From contig NZ_CP061296.1 of assembly GCF_018687555.1 (NCBI RefSeq), positions 310,001 through 374,000 on the forward strand: a DNA stretch of 64,000 bases. Reading direction: 5' to 3'. The translations under genes and the position numbers were made by a program. The notes under the pieces are model-generated. The model made no database searches and was not told the origin of the DNA. It was given only the letters and a program-made list of their open reading frames with translations. Position 1 is the stretch's first letter. Each line of letters starts with the position of its first letter. Below, in pieces: positions 45,207 to 54,751 of the stretch. The DNA comes from Polynucleobacter sp. MWH-P3-07-1. GTDB taxonomy: Bacteria; Pseudomonadota; Gammaproteobacteria; Burkholderiales; Burkholderiaceae.

Positions 45207-45904
45207 CAACCCAACTGATCCGCTAGATCTAAGAAGTTCTTAGCATGATATGTTGTAAAACTCTCTATAGCGAGATCATTGCGTTGCACCTGTTTCCCAA
45301 ACTCCAGCGGTCTTTCAACGAATGCGGTTTGTAGGCCACATTTGCTAGCAGACAGTAAATCATCTTTGTGCGCTGCTACCAACATGACTTCTTCTGGAGC
45401 AACATCGAAAATACTGGCAACGCCAAGATAGGTTTCGGGATCGGGTTTGTAGTGGCGGAAAACTTCAGCAGACAAGATTAAATCCCAAGGCAGTCCTGCA
45501 TTCTTTGCCATATTGGCCAGTAAACCCAGGTTGCCGTTGGAGAGGGTTACTAAAGTGAATTGATTCTTTAGACGTAAGAGGCCGGCGATGGTGTCTTCCC
45601 AGGGTAGCAGACGATGCCAAACCAGATTGAGATGTCGCTTTTCTGCTTCAGTCAGGTGGTTGATCTCAAACTGCTTTAAGACATCATCCAAGATTAGTCG
45701 ATGTAAATCATCAATCTTGGTCCAGGGCAGCTCACCTGATCGCACTCTAGCCATAGCGGGGCGGTAGCCATTTCTCCAGGCGGTAGCAAAAGCATCGGAG
45801 TCGGCATCAAGGCCAATCCGTTTGACTTCAGCTGCAATCGAGCCATGCCAGTCAACAACAGTTCCGAAAACATCAAAAGCAAGGACTTTAGGGGTGGTAT
45901 TCAT
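45203..45904 (-). CDS. HAD-type II haloacid dehalogenase
   Basis: A 233-residue HAD hydrolase. The nucleophile is Asp in LAFDVFGTVVDWHGS; VTLSNGN provides the phosphate/leaving-group Ser, HYKPDPETY the conserved Lys, and AAHKDDLLSASKCG the acidic pair. This pattern fits (S)-2-haloacid dehalogenase. ATG at 45902-45904 (MNTTPK) is the start; the frame extends to 45967 but the added residues are not family-like. Confidence 0.85.
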   Translation of the reverse strand: MNTTPKVLAFDVFGTVVDWHGSIAAEVKRIGLDADSDAFATAWRNGYRPAMARVRSGELPWTKIDDLHRLILDDVLKQFEINHLTEAEKRHLNLVWHRLLPWEDTIAGLLRLKNQFTLVTLSNGNLGLLANMAKNAGLPWDLILSAEVFRHYKPDPETYLGVASIFDVAPEEVMLVAAHKDDLLSASKCGLQTAFVERPLEFGKQVQRNDLAIESFTTYHAKNFLDLADQLGC

Positions 45905-46025
45905 CTTTGGGTCGGCTCTTCTTACGTAATGATTTTGATTAATATACTCCGTGGGTGGTTGGAGCAAGATTTAGTGGTTAAATGGTAGTAAGAAAATCAG
46001 TGTAAGAACACAATGGAGTTGATAA

Positions 46026-47363
46026 ATGGGTGAGATGCATCGGGTTGTCATCGTTGGCGGGGGCGCAGGGGGTTTAGAGCTGGCCACCAAGCTAGGTGAT
46101 CGTTATGCCTCACGCAAGAGCAGCGGCAAAAAAGTGAGTGTGACCCTGATTGATCGGAACCGCACGCATATTTGGAAGCCCAAGCTACATGAGATTGCGG
46201 CAGGCAGTATGGATCTGGGTGATCAAGAGCTCGACTATATTGCGCAAGCCCATTGGCATCATTTTTCATTCCGACTAGGAGAGCTAGTCAATATCGATCG
46301 TAGTCAGCAGAAAATTCAGATTTCGGCATTCATTGATGAGTCAGGTGAGCTGGTTACTCCGGAGCAATGGATTCCATACGACACCCTCATCATTGCGATT
46401 GGTAGTCTCACGAATGATTTTGGTACGCCAGGCGTTGAGCAATACACCATCCGTTTGGAGTCACAGACCGATGCTAAGCGCTTTCATTTAAAGATGATCA
46501 ATGCCTGCTTGCGTGCTCAAACCCAGACTACACCTTTACTACCCGGTCAGCTCCATGTTGCCATTATTGGCGCAGGGGCTACAGGAGTAGAGTTAGCTGC
46601 TGAATTGCATCGCACAACTAGAGCAGTGATCTCTTACGGTTTAGATCGTGTGGATCCTAATAAAGATCTCAAAGTGATTTTGGTTGAAGCCGCCCCCAGA
46701 ATTTTGCCAGCGCTCTCAGACCGCATTTCTGATGCAGCAGAAAATCTATTGAGTGATCTTGGTGTAGAGGTAATGACCAATGCTAAGGTTGAAAAAATAC
46801 TGCCCCAGAAAATTTGTCTGACCAATGGCACTGAAATTCCTGCGGAATTGATCGTTTGGGCCGCTGGAGTCAAGGCGCCCGCGTTCTTAAAAGATTTTGG
46901 TGGTCTTGAAACCAATAGTAGCAATCAACTACTTGTGCTGCCTACTTTACAAACGACGCGCGATCCTCATATTTTTGCGATGGGCGACTGTGCCGCATGC
47001 CCTTGGCCAGAAGCCAAAACAGGTCTTGGTACGATTGTGCCGCCCAGAGCGCAAGCCGCTCATCAACAAGCCTCCCATATTTTTAAAGAGATGGAAAGCA
47101 TTATTGCTGGCAAGCAGCTGAGAGCCTATCACTACCGTGATTTTGGCTCCCTCGTTTCTTTAGGAGAATATAGCAGTGTGGGTAGCATGATGGGAGGCTT
47201 GATCGGAGGCAGCTTGATGGTAGAGGGCCTCTTTGCCAAACTCATGTATTTAAGTCTCTATAAATTACATCAGCTGGCACTCCATGGTTGGGTGAAAGTC
47301 ACCCTCGATACGATCAGTAGATTAATTCATCGTCGTACCGATTCGATTGTTAAATTACATTAA
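46026..47363 (+). CDS. ndh: Type II NADH dehydrogenase
   Basis: A 445-residue NDH-2 flavoprotein transferring electrons from NADH to quinone without proton pumping. FAD site VVIVGGGAGGLELATKLG at residues 6-23, NADH site LHVAIIGAGATGVELAAELH, and AMGDCAACPW near residue 320. The C-terminal ~60 residues (GSMMGGLIGGSLMVEG, LMYLSLYKLHQLALHG) are amphipathic and bind the membrane. GGAG at 46013 precedes ATG 46026. It stands as a single gene with a lipidated or exported neighbour downstream. Confidence 0.92.
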   Translation: MGEMHRVVIVGGGAGGLELATKLGDRYASRKSSGKKVSVTLIDRNRTHIWKPKLHEIAAGSMDLGDQELDYIAQAHWHHFSFRLGELVNIDRSQQKIQISAFIDESGELVTPEQWIPYDTLIIAIGSLTNDFGTPGVEQYTIRLESQTDAKRFHLKMINACLRAQTQTTPLLPGQLHVAIIGAGATGVELAAELHRTTRAVISYGLDRVDPNKDLKVILVEAAPRILPALSDRISDAAENLLSDLGVEVMTNAKVEKILPQKICLTNGTEIPAELIVWAAGVKAPAFLKDFGGLETNSSNQLLVLPTLQTTRDPHIFAMGDCAACPWPEAKTGLGTIVPPRAQAAHQQASHIFKEMESIIAGKQLRAYHYRDFGSLVSLGEYSSVGSMMGGLIGGSLMVEGLFAKLMYLSLYKLHQLALHGWVKVTLDTISRLIHRRTDSIVKLH

Positions 47364-47376
47364 GTTTAAGGTCGGC

Positions 47377-48078
47377 ATGAAACTCAACTCAGCATATCTT
47401 CTTGCAAGCAGTTTTTTAATTTTGGCTACGAATGCGTTTGCACAAACTCCAAAGTACGAGGTGAGTGTTAGTCATCTACGTAATGAACGCTATTGTGAAG
47501 TTTTATATGGCAACCGGGATTGGCTGAGCCTGAAGATCAAGGTATTTAGTACCGAGGGTCTCAATGATTGTCCGGAGAAGTTGTGGAAGGGCGTGACAGA
47601 AAAAACGATTACAGATATGCACTCGGCCTCATTTGTGAAACTCAATGGCCCGCGTTACTGGACTATCGACGGCATTAAGGCTACAGGTGCCAATACCGTG
47701 AATCATGAGCGAGAAAGTTTTGGCGGCATTGAAATGAATTTGCGCGCAGTGATTGACATTAATCTCTGGCAGCTTTTTAGATCAGGTCATTACAAAGCAA
47801 CGCCGGTTTCTCGAGAGACCAAGTGGGTCTATCAAGCTGGCAAAGAGGTGTATGAACTGGTTTCACCAGAGGGTCAAACCTATGTCATGCAGTCGTATTC
47901 TCAAATTGTGAATCCCACGTTGACCATGAAAGACCTTCCCACGCTGGGGGGGCAGTTGAAGCTACCAAAGGGGTGGACTTATCAAGCCCGCTTGCTAAAA
48001 GAAGATCTCAATCTCGAAGCGAATGGGACGGCGTATGTTCTTCAGGACAACCTAGAGAATAGCTACCAAAGAGAGTAG
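47377..48078 (+). CDS. Exported protein of unknown function
   Basis: A 233-residue exported protein: signal peptide ending ATNAFA before QTPKYEVSV. It is soluble, with ERYCEVLYGNRDWLSLKIKVFSTEGLNDC near the start carrying two Cys, and KWVYQAGKEVYELVSPEGQTYVMQSYSQI in the middle. No family is recognised with confidence. ATG 47377 follows TAAGG; the TTG 47347 inside ndh is rejected. It ends convergently with the DUF4239 gene. Confidence 0.7.
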   Translation: MKLNSAYLLASSFLILATNAFAQTPKYEVSVSHLRNERYCEVLYGNRDWLSLKIKVFSTEGLNDCPEKLWKGVTEKTITDMHSASFVKLNGPRYWTIDGIKATGANTVNHERESFGGIEMNLRAVIDINLWQLFRSGHYKATPVSRETKWVYQAGKEVYELVSPEGQTYVMQSYSQIVNPTLTMKDLPTLGGQLKLPKGWTYQARLLKEDLNLEANGTAYVLQDNLENSYQRE

Positions 48079-48083
48079 GGGCT

Positions 48084-48908
48084 TCAGGGGACTGCCCAAG
48101 TCACATTCAGCAAGTTTTGGAAGGGGGTTGGCTGTATCGCCATTGGCCCTAGGAATGGATGAATGTACAGAACCAAAAAGTACAACACGCCAACAATGGT
48201 CAGTCCCAAAAATAGAATGAGCACTGAGTGAATTTCTCGCGACCGCATTTCAAATAAGCAAGAGAAAAACAGAAAGACAAGAGCGCTACTCACTAAACCT
48301 ACCCAAGCTGGAGGATCTAATGCGAACTTGGCGTTGTAAACACGGCTTCTCCTTAACTCAGCAGAGTCAGTGATTAAGCGAAGCATTTGTTGGTGGGCAT
48401 TAATTTCACCAGCAGTCTTGGGCTGGAAGCGAACGATATCGCTTTCAATCTTGAGAAACTTGCGATAACTATCGATACTAAATTCATCCTTACTTAGGAG
48501 AGGCCAATCTTCCTCTATGACTGAATGTGTGTAGTCACGAATGGCTGCCTTACCTGCTTTATCAATCGCCGGAGGAAATGCTGAGTAGAGACGATAGATA
48601 TTATTTAAATTACTCGCCTCTTTCGTGACCGCATCATTTACACCGTTATAGTTTTGCCAAACAAGCACGGTAATGAATGCAAAGACTAGGCTAAACACCA
48701 CGCCCATAGCGTTATAGATATAGCCGGCGTAGGATGAATGATCTCGATTAAATAAATACCTTTTGAAAACAACCTGAAACAGGTAATAGAACGCAAAGCA
48801 AACAGAAAGTACCAGTATCACCAAGGCTACTCTGAGGCCTAGGTCAGATAAGCCTAGCAAAAAGCGCAAGAGGGGCAAATTTAGGGATAGATGAGGATCT
48901 GGATTCAT
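48084..48908 (-). CDS. DUF4239 (bestrophin-like) membrane protein
   Basis: A 274-residue membrane protein with two N-terminal helices (about residues 25-50 and 65-90), a soluble helical middle (VWQNYNGVNDAVTKEASNLNNIYRL) and two C-terminal helices. The YAGYIYNAMGVVFSLVFAFITVLVW segment and the following N-terminal-helix pattern match DUF4239. Relatives resemble bestrophin channels, but transport is not shown for this one. Confidence 0.78.
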   Translation of the reverse strand: MNPDPHLSLNLPLLRFLLGLSDLGLRVALVILVLSVCFAFYYLFQVVFKRYLFNRDHSSYAGYIYNAMGVVFSLVFAFITVLVWQNYNGVNDAVTKEASNLNNIYRLYSAFPPAIDKAGKAAIRDYTHSVIEEDWPLLSKDEFSIDSYRKFLKIESDIVRFQPKTAGEINAHQQMLRLITDSAELRRSRVYNAKFALDPPAWVGLVSSALVFLFFSCLFEMRSREIHSVLILFLGLTIVGVLYFLVLYIHPFLGPMAIQPTPFQNLLNVTWAVP

Positions 48909-48969
48909 TTATTACTTGTTCGTATGTTGATTTAGTGTAATGAACATTTTCTAGGGTGGCTAGCGCTAT

Positions 48970-50025
48970 TTAGGTGTTATCTTGGTTTAAGCCCACCCGT
49001 TTTTGCTCAGCCAATACATAGGCTTTGCAAGCTTCACCTGCAGGTCTGGCACAGACAATATCTTGGGCGTCTATTCTGTGGTCGATCAGTTTCTGTAAAC
49101 GCAGGATATCGCCATCGGCGCCAAAGTGGGGTAGCCATGCTCCCCAAAAGAACCCGAGGTCCTCAAGTCCTTCAATCAACTTCACTGAGTCTGGATGATG
49201 AATTGGGATATCGATATAGATTACAGGCGCTTGAAGGGATTCGGATTGCTGAATCTGATCCCGAACATCATCAATGACATCGTTGCCATCAACCCGAATA
49301 TGGAGATATTCAACTGCGCCAGCACGATTGCTAGATGCCGCGATACTACCTTGATTGCTTGGCGCTTTACTGCTACTGGCATCCCCGATTGTTCGTGGCA
49401 ATCCTAAATTGGCATTGAGAGACTCAAAAAAAGCATGATGATGTTTGGGCAAGAAGACTTCAAGGGGTTTATTTTTGAGCAAAGGTATAAAGAAGGGAAT
49501 GAGCGAGTGTCTTACTTCGGCAATATTGTTCAAACCTTCCATATGCACGCTACTGGGCTGCCCATTGACCAATAAGCCTGTTTCATAACCACCAGTGGCA
49601 ATGATTTCATCCTGACTAAAAGGGTGGTTGGTTACACAAGCAGACCAATACCCTGGAATCCCGAGTGCGATTGCTTCCTGATGCCTGACTTTGGATAGCT
49701 GGTCTGAAATGTGGTGTCCGCGATAGCTGGGATCTACCAAGAGCTTGCCAGCTTCAGGGACGGGGTCACCAGGCTCATCAAAGCTCAAAGCGCAATGACC
49801 GATGAGTTCATTTCCCTTGGGGTCAAGGGCAATTACTGAATGGAGTAGTCCTTGATTGAGGGCGCTACCCAGTTTCTGGGGATCATACAGAATTGGGTTG
49901 GGGTAGCTTGACCCGTAGCAACGGTGGACGCATTGGACAAGGCCATCAGCATCCTTGGGCTCCATTTTACGGATTTCAAGCTGAAGGGCTTCAGGACTGG
50001 GGTTTGATGGATCATTTGCGCTCAT
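48970..50025 (-). CDS. GNAT-family acetyltransferase, long form
   Basis: A 351-residue protein with an N-terminal GNAT domain: IRKMEPKDADGLVQCVHRCYG, GHCALSFDEP, LLVDPSYRGHHISDQLSKVRHQEA (acetyl-CoA loop R-G-H-H-I-S) and LGIPGYWSACVTNHPFSQ. The C-terminal half contains a Ser/Ala-rich linker (GDASSSKAPSNQGSIAAS) and a second domain (VIYIDIPIHHPDS...GFFWGAWLPHFG) like a degenerate acyl-transferase-type repeat. Substrate unknown. It is a separate unit with a promoter shared with the divergent lipoprotein gene. Confidence 0.8.
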   Translation of the reverse strand: MSANDPSNPSPEALQLEIRKMEPKDADGLVQCVHRCYGSSYPNPILYDPQKLGSALNQGLLHSVIALDPKGNELIGHCALSFDEPGDPVPEAGKLLVDPSYRGHHISDQLSKVRHQEAIALGIPGYWSACVTNHPFSQDEIIATGGYETGLLVNGQPSSVHMEGLNNIAEVRHSLIPFFIPLLKNKPLEVFLPKHHHAFFESLNANLGLPRTIGDASSSKAPSNQGSIAASSNRAGAVEYLHIRVDGNDVIDDVRDQIQQSESLQAPVIYIDIPIHHPDSVKLIEGLEDLGFFWGAWLPHFGADGDILRLQKLIDHRIDAQDIVCARPAGEACKAYVLAEQKRVGLNQDNT

Positions 50026-50114
50026 AGAAATATTCTAAGCTAATAAATTTGTTAGTATCAATCAAAGTATGTTGTCATCAACTTGCCCGTAAATAATCCG
50101 TTTTCATATTTGAA

Positions 50115-51362
50115 ATGAGATACAAAAGATCTATGTCAGTCCTTGTTCAAAAATTGATTGGGGCGAAGAATCGCTTTCTAGTATTAGTCGGGATTCTCTG
50201 CTTAGCTGCTTGCTCTGCACCATCGCCTAATTTTGGAGAGATGTCTGAAAAGTACGCAAGCACTTTGGTGCAATATCAAATGAATATGCAGTTGGCCAAT
50301 ATTGTGCGTGCTTCAACACAGCGGCCAATGAGTTTCTTGGATATCCCTAACATTACTGGAGTGGGTACGATTACGACCACTGTTGGAGCCTCTGGATCTT
50401 TTTACACAAACGCAAGAAGTGCAACGAGTTCATTATTTACTCCTTCAGCATCGATAGCCGCTGCCAATCAATTTAACTTTTCGCAATCCTCTTTGGATAA
50501 CTCTGTTTTTTGGAAATCATTCCTAGAAGAAATTCCACCGAGTTATATGAAGTACTTTATTCATAATCACATTCCCCGTGAATTGATGCTCAGTCTGGTA
50601 GTAGATTCCATTGTGATTACTGATCCCGATGGTACAAGACACTTCTACTTTAACAACCCCTTGCTACCAGGCTACCCGGAGTTCCAGAGACGTTTATATA
50701 AGCTAATTGACGCCAATTTATCGGTTAAAGAAGTTCCCGAGGAGATTGAAGAGGGCGGTCCCTACTCTAAAGAGCATATGGTGAAAACCTATGGAGCTAA
50801 CTTTAAGCAGGTCTTATCCAATCAAAACAAAGGTGTTCGTCCAAGCTTAATCGGTAATCAAACGATGTATAGCATCGTTGGCTTTAGTAAAGTATTTAAG
50901 CTGTGTATTGATAATGATCACTACGAAAACTTTGTTAAAGAAGAGTTTGGCCCCAAGCTTTACTGTCAAGCGCCACCTGGCCAAGCATCTTTATCCAAGA
51001 AAGATCTCAAGGTCAATATTCGTTCAACCAGAAACATCTATGACTTCTTAGGACAGGTGGTCGCTGCCCAGCTAAGTGAACATCCCTATATGGTGACTCT
51101 GCCACCTACCGCCTATACCAATAATTTGAAGACGGGGCAGTCTAATCAATATGCTTTATTGGTCGTTGATAAGAATCGCGTGTACTCACCAAATGAGCCC
51201 AAGCCTTTTGCCTCTATCGAGTCAGAGGATGATGCGTTCTACTCGATTCCATCCCAAAATAACGGCTACTCTCCGATAGTGATTAACTTACTTTCACAGT
51301 TCTTGACCTTGTCTAAATCGCCTGGTGCTATACCGGCATCGCCAGCAGTCTTGATTCATTAA
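50115..51362 (+). CDS. Lipoprotein of unknown function
   Basis: A 415-residue lipoprotein: basic start, hydrophobic run and lipobox LAAC with Cys near residue 35. The mature part has a Ser/Thr/Ala-rich segment (TTTVGASGSFYTNARSATSSLF in parts), then a mixed domain ending in a Ser/Pro-rich tail. No family recognised. If ATG 50142 (MSVLV) is used instead, the lipobox is unaffected. Outer-membrane retention is expected since the residue after Cys is Ser. Confidence 0.7.
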   Translation: MRYKRSMSVLVQKLIGAKNRFLVLVGILCLAACSAPSPNFGEMSEKYASTLVQYQMNMQLANIVRASTQRPMSFLDIPNITGVGTITTTVGASGSFYTNARSATSSLFTPSASIAAANQFNFSQSSLDNSVFWKSFLEEIPPSYMKYFIHNHIPRELMLSLVVDSIVITDPDGTRHFYFNNPLLPGYPEFQRRLYKLIDANLSVKEVPEEIEEGGPYSKEHMVKTYGANFKQVLSNQNKGVRPSLIGNQTMYSIVGFSKVFKLCIDNDHYENFVKEEFGPKLYCQAPPGQASLSKKDLKVNIRSTRNIYDFLGQVVAAQLSEHPYMVTLPPTAYTNNLKTGQSNQYALLVVDKNRVYSPNEPKPFASIESEDDAFYSIPSQNNGYSPIVINLLSQFLTLSKSPGAIPASPAVLIH

Positions 51363-51381
51363 TGAGAGCAGGACTTCGGGT

Positions 51382-52065
51382 ATGACTTCCCAATTTTTGG
51401 GTTTCAAGCCCGAAGCGCTTCAGTTCTTAGAGGCGCTAACTGAAAATCAAAATCGTGTCTGGTTCGCTGAGCATCGCGAGGAATATGAGCAGTATGTTCG
51501 TGAGCCTATGAAAGCATTTACTGTGGCACTTTCTGATGCACTCGCCAAGAAAGATATTCCACTATGGGGGGACCCCAAAAAATCCTTATACCGAATTAAC
51601 CGTGATGCCAGGTTCTCCAACGCTAAACATCCCTACAATATGCATGCCAGCGGCTTATTTACACGAACTGGTGATAAGCATTCTTCAGGCGTTTTATATT
51701 TTCGTCTTGATCCTTTGGGTAGCAGAGTTGCGGCAGGATATCTTCAGCCTGAAAGCCATATTCTCAAAAAATTACGTTTAGGGATTGTGAATCATCCGCA
51801 GGCTTGGCTAGCAATTGAGAAGACCTTGAAGAAAAAAGGCTACGCCTTAGATTATTCCCATAGCCTCGCTCGTATTCCTAGAGGTATCGAAGATATTCCA
51901 AGTGAAGTGGAAAGTGCTGTCAAGCTTAAAGGCTGGATTGTGCGCAAACAATTACCACGCTCCAGTATTTGTTCCAAAGAGCTCTTACAAGAGGTCACCA
52001 GCTTCGCCTCAGATCTGTTACCCCTGCTGAGCTTTGGATGGCATGCTTTAGAGGCCATGCCATAA
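51382..52065 (+). CDS. DUF2461 family protein
   Basis: A 227-residue protein of the DUF2461 (TIGR02453) family: GFKPEALQFLEALTENQNRVWFAEHREEYEQYVREPM at the start (residues 6-42), LYRINRDARFSNAKHPYN and FRLDPLGSRVAAGYLQPE. Function is unknown. No signal or membrane segment. It follows the lipoprotein gene by 19 bases and may be co-transcribed with it. Confidence 0.88.
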   Translation: MTSQFLGFKPEALQFLEALTENQNRVWFAEHREEYEQYVREPMKAFTVALSDALAKKDIPLWGDPKKSLYRINRDARFSNAKHPYNMHASGLFTRTGDKHSSGVLYFRLDPLGSRVAAGYLQPESHILKKLRLGIVNHPQAWLAIEKTLKKKGYALDYSHSLARIPRGIEDIPSEVESAVKLKGWIVRKQLPRSSICSKELLQEVTSFASDLLPLLSFGWHALEAMP

Positions 52066-52099
52066 ATCATTTGCGCATTTATGGTCTATTATTTAGATC

Positions 52100-52954
52100 A
52101 TGCCTAAGCCTTTAAATCTCCATTTACCGATTCAGCCTGCTGGTTCTGCGACGGATAGTCAGGGGCAAAAACTGGATGTGCCTAAGCAGTTAAGTGCATT
52201 GGTTTTGAATATCGCCAATCACATTGAGACTAAGAAGCTGAAGTCTCTTCCGGTTATTTCATTGGCACCCTTGACGGTGCGCCTACCTTCGGCTGGTGCA
52301 GCAGTCATTTTTCGCTTTGGCTGTGTCGTATTATTCGCCTCAAGCGAGAGTGATCGAGAGTGGTTGCTTGAACTCCTAAGCCCATTTTGCTCTGGCATGA
52401 TGGACAACTTCTTAGAAGACTCTGTCAGAATTTTGATTGATTCAGCGCATCCTGAAGGTCCTGATGGGGATGATATTTACTTAAAAACTCCTGATTTGGA
52501 CCGTATCAAAATTGTGGCGGAGATCTTAGCCAAATCCAATCAAATTGATTTTTTAGAGAGTCGCCTCAGTAGTGAGTTCGATAAGATTGAGCCACTAGCC
52601 TTGGATTTGGTGGATGACGGCGCATTCTCAGTCAATACCCGCAATCTCATGAAAACCGTTGGCACGATGTTGCTTGCCGAGCAGCGCATGGCCAATCGTG
52701 GGGATGTTACCGATCGCTTTAATTCTTTGCTGACGAATCCAGATCTGGTCTTATTGCATGCCCGTCTCGAAGATGAATATGAGCTGACGGAGCGCTCTTT
52801 ACTGATTGAGCATAAGTTATCTACGATTGGAAGAACTGCAACTACTCTATTAGAGACAATGCGTTACTCGAGCTCTCATAAGGTGGAGATCTATATTCTG
52901 ATATTGATCTTTATAGAGCTCTTGCTGTCGGTATACGGTTATTTCTTCCACTAA
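52100..52954 (+). CDS. DUF155/RMD1-family protein with C-terminal membrane helix
   Basis: A 284-residue protein of the DUF155 family, relatives of fungal Rmd1/Sif2 and human RMND1. It has RFGCVVLFAS near the N-terminus, KIVAEILAKSNQIDFLESRL, FDKIEPLALDLVDDGAF and LEDEYELTERSLLIEHKLSTI, then a single C-terminal helix (VEIYILILIFIELLLSVYGYFF). The bacterial role is unknown; mitochondrial members anchor translation factors. It appears separate from the upstream DUF2461 gene by 34 bases. Confidence 0.85.
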   Translation: MPKPLNLHLPIQPAGSATDSQGQKLDVPKQLSALVLNIANHIETKKLKSLPVISLAPLTVRLPSAGAAVIFRFGCVVLFASSESDREWLLELLSPFCSGMMDNFLEDSVRILIDSAHPEGPDGDDIYLKTPDLDRIKIVAEILAKSNQIDFLESRLSSEFDKIEPLALDLVDDGAFSVNTRNLMKTVGTMLLAEQRMANRGDVTDRFNSLLTNPDLVLLHARLEDEYELTERSLLIEHKLSTIGRTATTLLETMRYSSSHKVEIYILILIFIELLLSVYGYFFH

Positions 52955-52978
52955 GATTCCCTTTTCAAGGAGCACTTT

Positions 52979-53377
52979 ATGCACGCTTATCTCTACACTG
53001 CATTCATTACTCTTTTAACGGTGGCTTTATTGTTTGCCGTTACTTTTAATGTAGGCCGAGCGCGCGGTAAGTATCGAATTCAAGCTCCCGCCACTGCTGG
53101 TCACGAGATGTTTGAGCGAGCCTATCGTATTCAGCTCAATACCATTGAAAATGTACTCATGTTTTTGCCTGCACTTTGGCTCTACGCCATGTTCATTGGC
53201 GATAAGGGCGCGGGAGATTCCGGCATGATTTGGTTGGTGGGTCGCATTTGGTATGCAATCGCTTATCAAACGAATCCTGCCAAGCGAGGCTATGGCTTTC
53301 TGATTTCGCTCTTGGTGATTGCGGGGCTGTGGCTGGGTGCTGCTTATGGCATCTACGGCGCGTATCTCAAAGCCTAG
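52979..53377 (+). CDS. MAPEG-family membrane protein
   Basis: A 132-residue protein with four hydrophobic helices. The second begins after FERAYRIQLNTIENVLMFLPALWLYA, the Glu/Asn-containing MAPEG motif, and helix four ends YGIYGAYLK. Members are glutathione transferases or peroxidases of membranes. It is preceded by AAGGAGCACTTT ATG, a strong ribosome site. Bacterial function is not established. Confidence 0.87.
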   Translation: MHAYLYTAFITLLTVALLFAVTFNVGRARGKYRIQAPATAGHEMFERAYRIQLNTIENVLMFLPALWLYAMFIGDKGAGDSGMIWLVGRIWYAIAYQTNPAKRGYGFLISLLVIAGLWLGAAYGIYGAYLKA

Positions 53378-53391
53378 CCGCTACTTGTAAT

Positions 53392-53820
53392 ATGAAAATT
53401 TGGCGAATGCAGCGCAACTGCTCACTGACACCAAAGCAGCTCTTCCAGTTTTATGCGGTTCTGGTGTTTTTCTCGCTACTGGTGGGGATCGGTTTTTTGA
53501 TTGCCGGTGTCTGGGTAATCATCATTTTCACTTGTATTGAGTTGTGCGCTCTGACTTTAGGCTTCTTAATCTACGCACGTCATGCTCTCGACTATGAGGA
53601 GATTCAGCTGGATGGCACGGTTCTGAAGATCACTAAATTCATTGGTAGCAAGACAAAGACTTACGAATTCAATAGTCGTTGGACCCAAGTGCTGCTACCT
53701 GGGGATAAGCCCAAAATCTTTGTACTGAGTTCTGAGAATATCAATATTGAACTAGGGCAGTTTGTCAGGCAGGATCAAATGCCCCAGTTAATTTCAGAGA
53801 TTAAATCCCGCCTAGGCTAG
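53392..53820 (+). CDS. DUF2244 membrane protein
   Basis: A 142-residue protein with two adjacent helices (FYAVLVFFSLLVGIGFLIAG and VWVIIIFTCIELCALTLGFLIYAR, about residues 17-60) and a soluble C-terminal half. The NCSLTPKQL start and the ARHALDYEEIQL motif are typical of DUF2244. Start ATG 53392; the frame extends upstream to 53230 only as overlap with the MAPEG gene. Confidence 0.85.
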   Translation: MKIWRMQRNCSLTPKQLFQFYAVLVFFSLLVGIGFLIAGVWVIIIFTCIELCALTLGFLIYARHALDYEEIQLDGTVLKITKFIGSKTKTYEFNSRWTQVLLPGDKPKIFVLSSENINIELGQFVRQDQMPQLISEIKSRLG

Positions 53821-53838
53821 ACCTCTACTCATGTGTTG

Positions 53839-54189
53839 CTAGTCTGATTTTTTAATCCGATCACTTTTCGATGTTCTCTGATAAAAAGAATCTGGCTTAG
53901 TCTTGACCCAGGCAATAAATCTTTGCATATCGGGATGCTCTTTAAGCGACTCTGCAGTATTCAGTTTCCGGGCCAGTTCAGTTTCATTAAAGAGGGCATG
54001 AATTTGTCTATGACAGATACGATGAAGATACTCGGTCGACTTGCCCCCTTTAGATTTTGGGATGAGGTGGTGGGCATCCATCTGGGGCTTCGGGATTACT
54101 CTTTCACAAATAGGGCAAACAACGGTCTCGACCTGTTTAATGGGGCCAATCTCAGCCGCGATCATTTTTTTACGAATCTTGCCGAGCAT
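53839..54189 (-). CDS. HNH endonuclease-like protein
   Basis: A 116-residue protein with an HNH fold: a Cys pair in VVCPICERVIPK, the HHLIPKSKGGK His-His motif and HRICHRQIHALF with the second Cys/His. The short C-terminal region is basic. Standalone HNH proteins of this size occur as orphan nucleases of unknown role; no restriction partner is present here. It is convergent with the DUF2244 gene. Confidence 0.85.
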   Translation of the reverse strand: MLGKIRKKMIAAEIGPIKQVETVVCPICERVIPKPQMDAHHLIPKSKGGKSTEYLHRICHRQIHALFNETELARKLNTAESLKEHPDMQRFIAWVKTKPDSFYQRTSKSDRIKKSD

Positions 54190-54221
54190 ATTTTTCTATT
54201 GGAAAGGATTACTCAGTGCTT

Positions 54222-54596
54222 TCACTCGACGACTGCAAATTGCTTTAAGGTCTCTAGAGACACAGTCTTGAGTGCATTGATATGTGTGCTCTCTAACTTG
54301 ATTTGCGGAGCGCAGTTGGCTGCTAGAGCTTCTGCCCAGCGATTAATGCACAGACACCATTGATCGCCTGCTACTAGCCCCGGAAACTGATATTCCGGTC
54401 TTGGGGTGATCAGATCATTGCCTTTTTCAAGGCTAAATTGCAGGAATGCCTTGGTGACAATCGCGCAGACTAGGTGTCTACCAATATCGTTGTCATCTGT
54501 TTTGCAGCAGCCATCCCGAAAGAACCCGGTTAAGGGGTCAAAAGAGCAGGGCACTAGGGGCTCTCCTAGAACATTGAGGGCAACTTCTTTGGTCAT
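54222..54596 (-). CDS. DUF2237 family protein
   Basis: A 124-residue protein with the DUF2237 pattern: NVLGEPLVPCSFDPLTGFFRDGCC (residues 8-31), the HLVCAIVTKAFLQFS segment, GNDLITPRPEYQFPGLVAGDQWCLCINRW. Four to five Cys are conserved in style. Function is unknown. ATG at 54594-54596 gives the family N-terminus; the longer frame to 54677 is not supported. Confidence 0.88.
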   Translation of the reverse strand: MTKEVALNVLGEPLVPCSFDPLTGFFRDGCCKTDDNDIGRHLVCAIVTKAFLQFSLEKGNDLITPRPEYQFPGLVAGDQWCLCINRWAEALAANCAPQIKLESTHINALKTVSLETLKQFAVVE

Positions 54597-54751
54597 GAGG
54601 GCTTTCGGTGGATTAAAGCGTCGTTTAGGATGATCTAAGTGTAAGAAAAAATGCCTAAATTTGCTTGAAGTCGGCATTACTGCAAGAATTGTGGGTTCGC
54701 TTCATAATTGAGGTAGATATATAAAGCCTCGAGGCTTTCAGGAGAGACGGA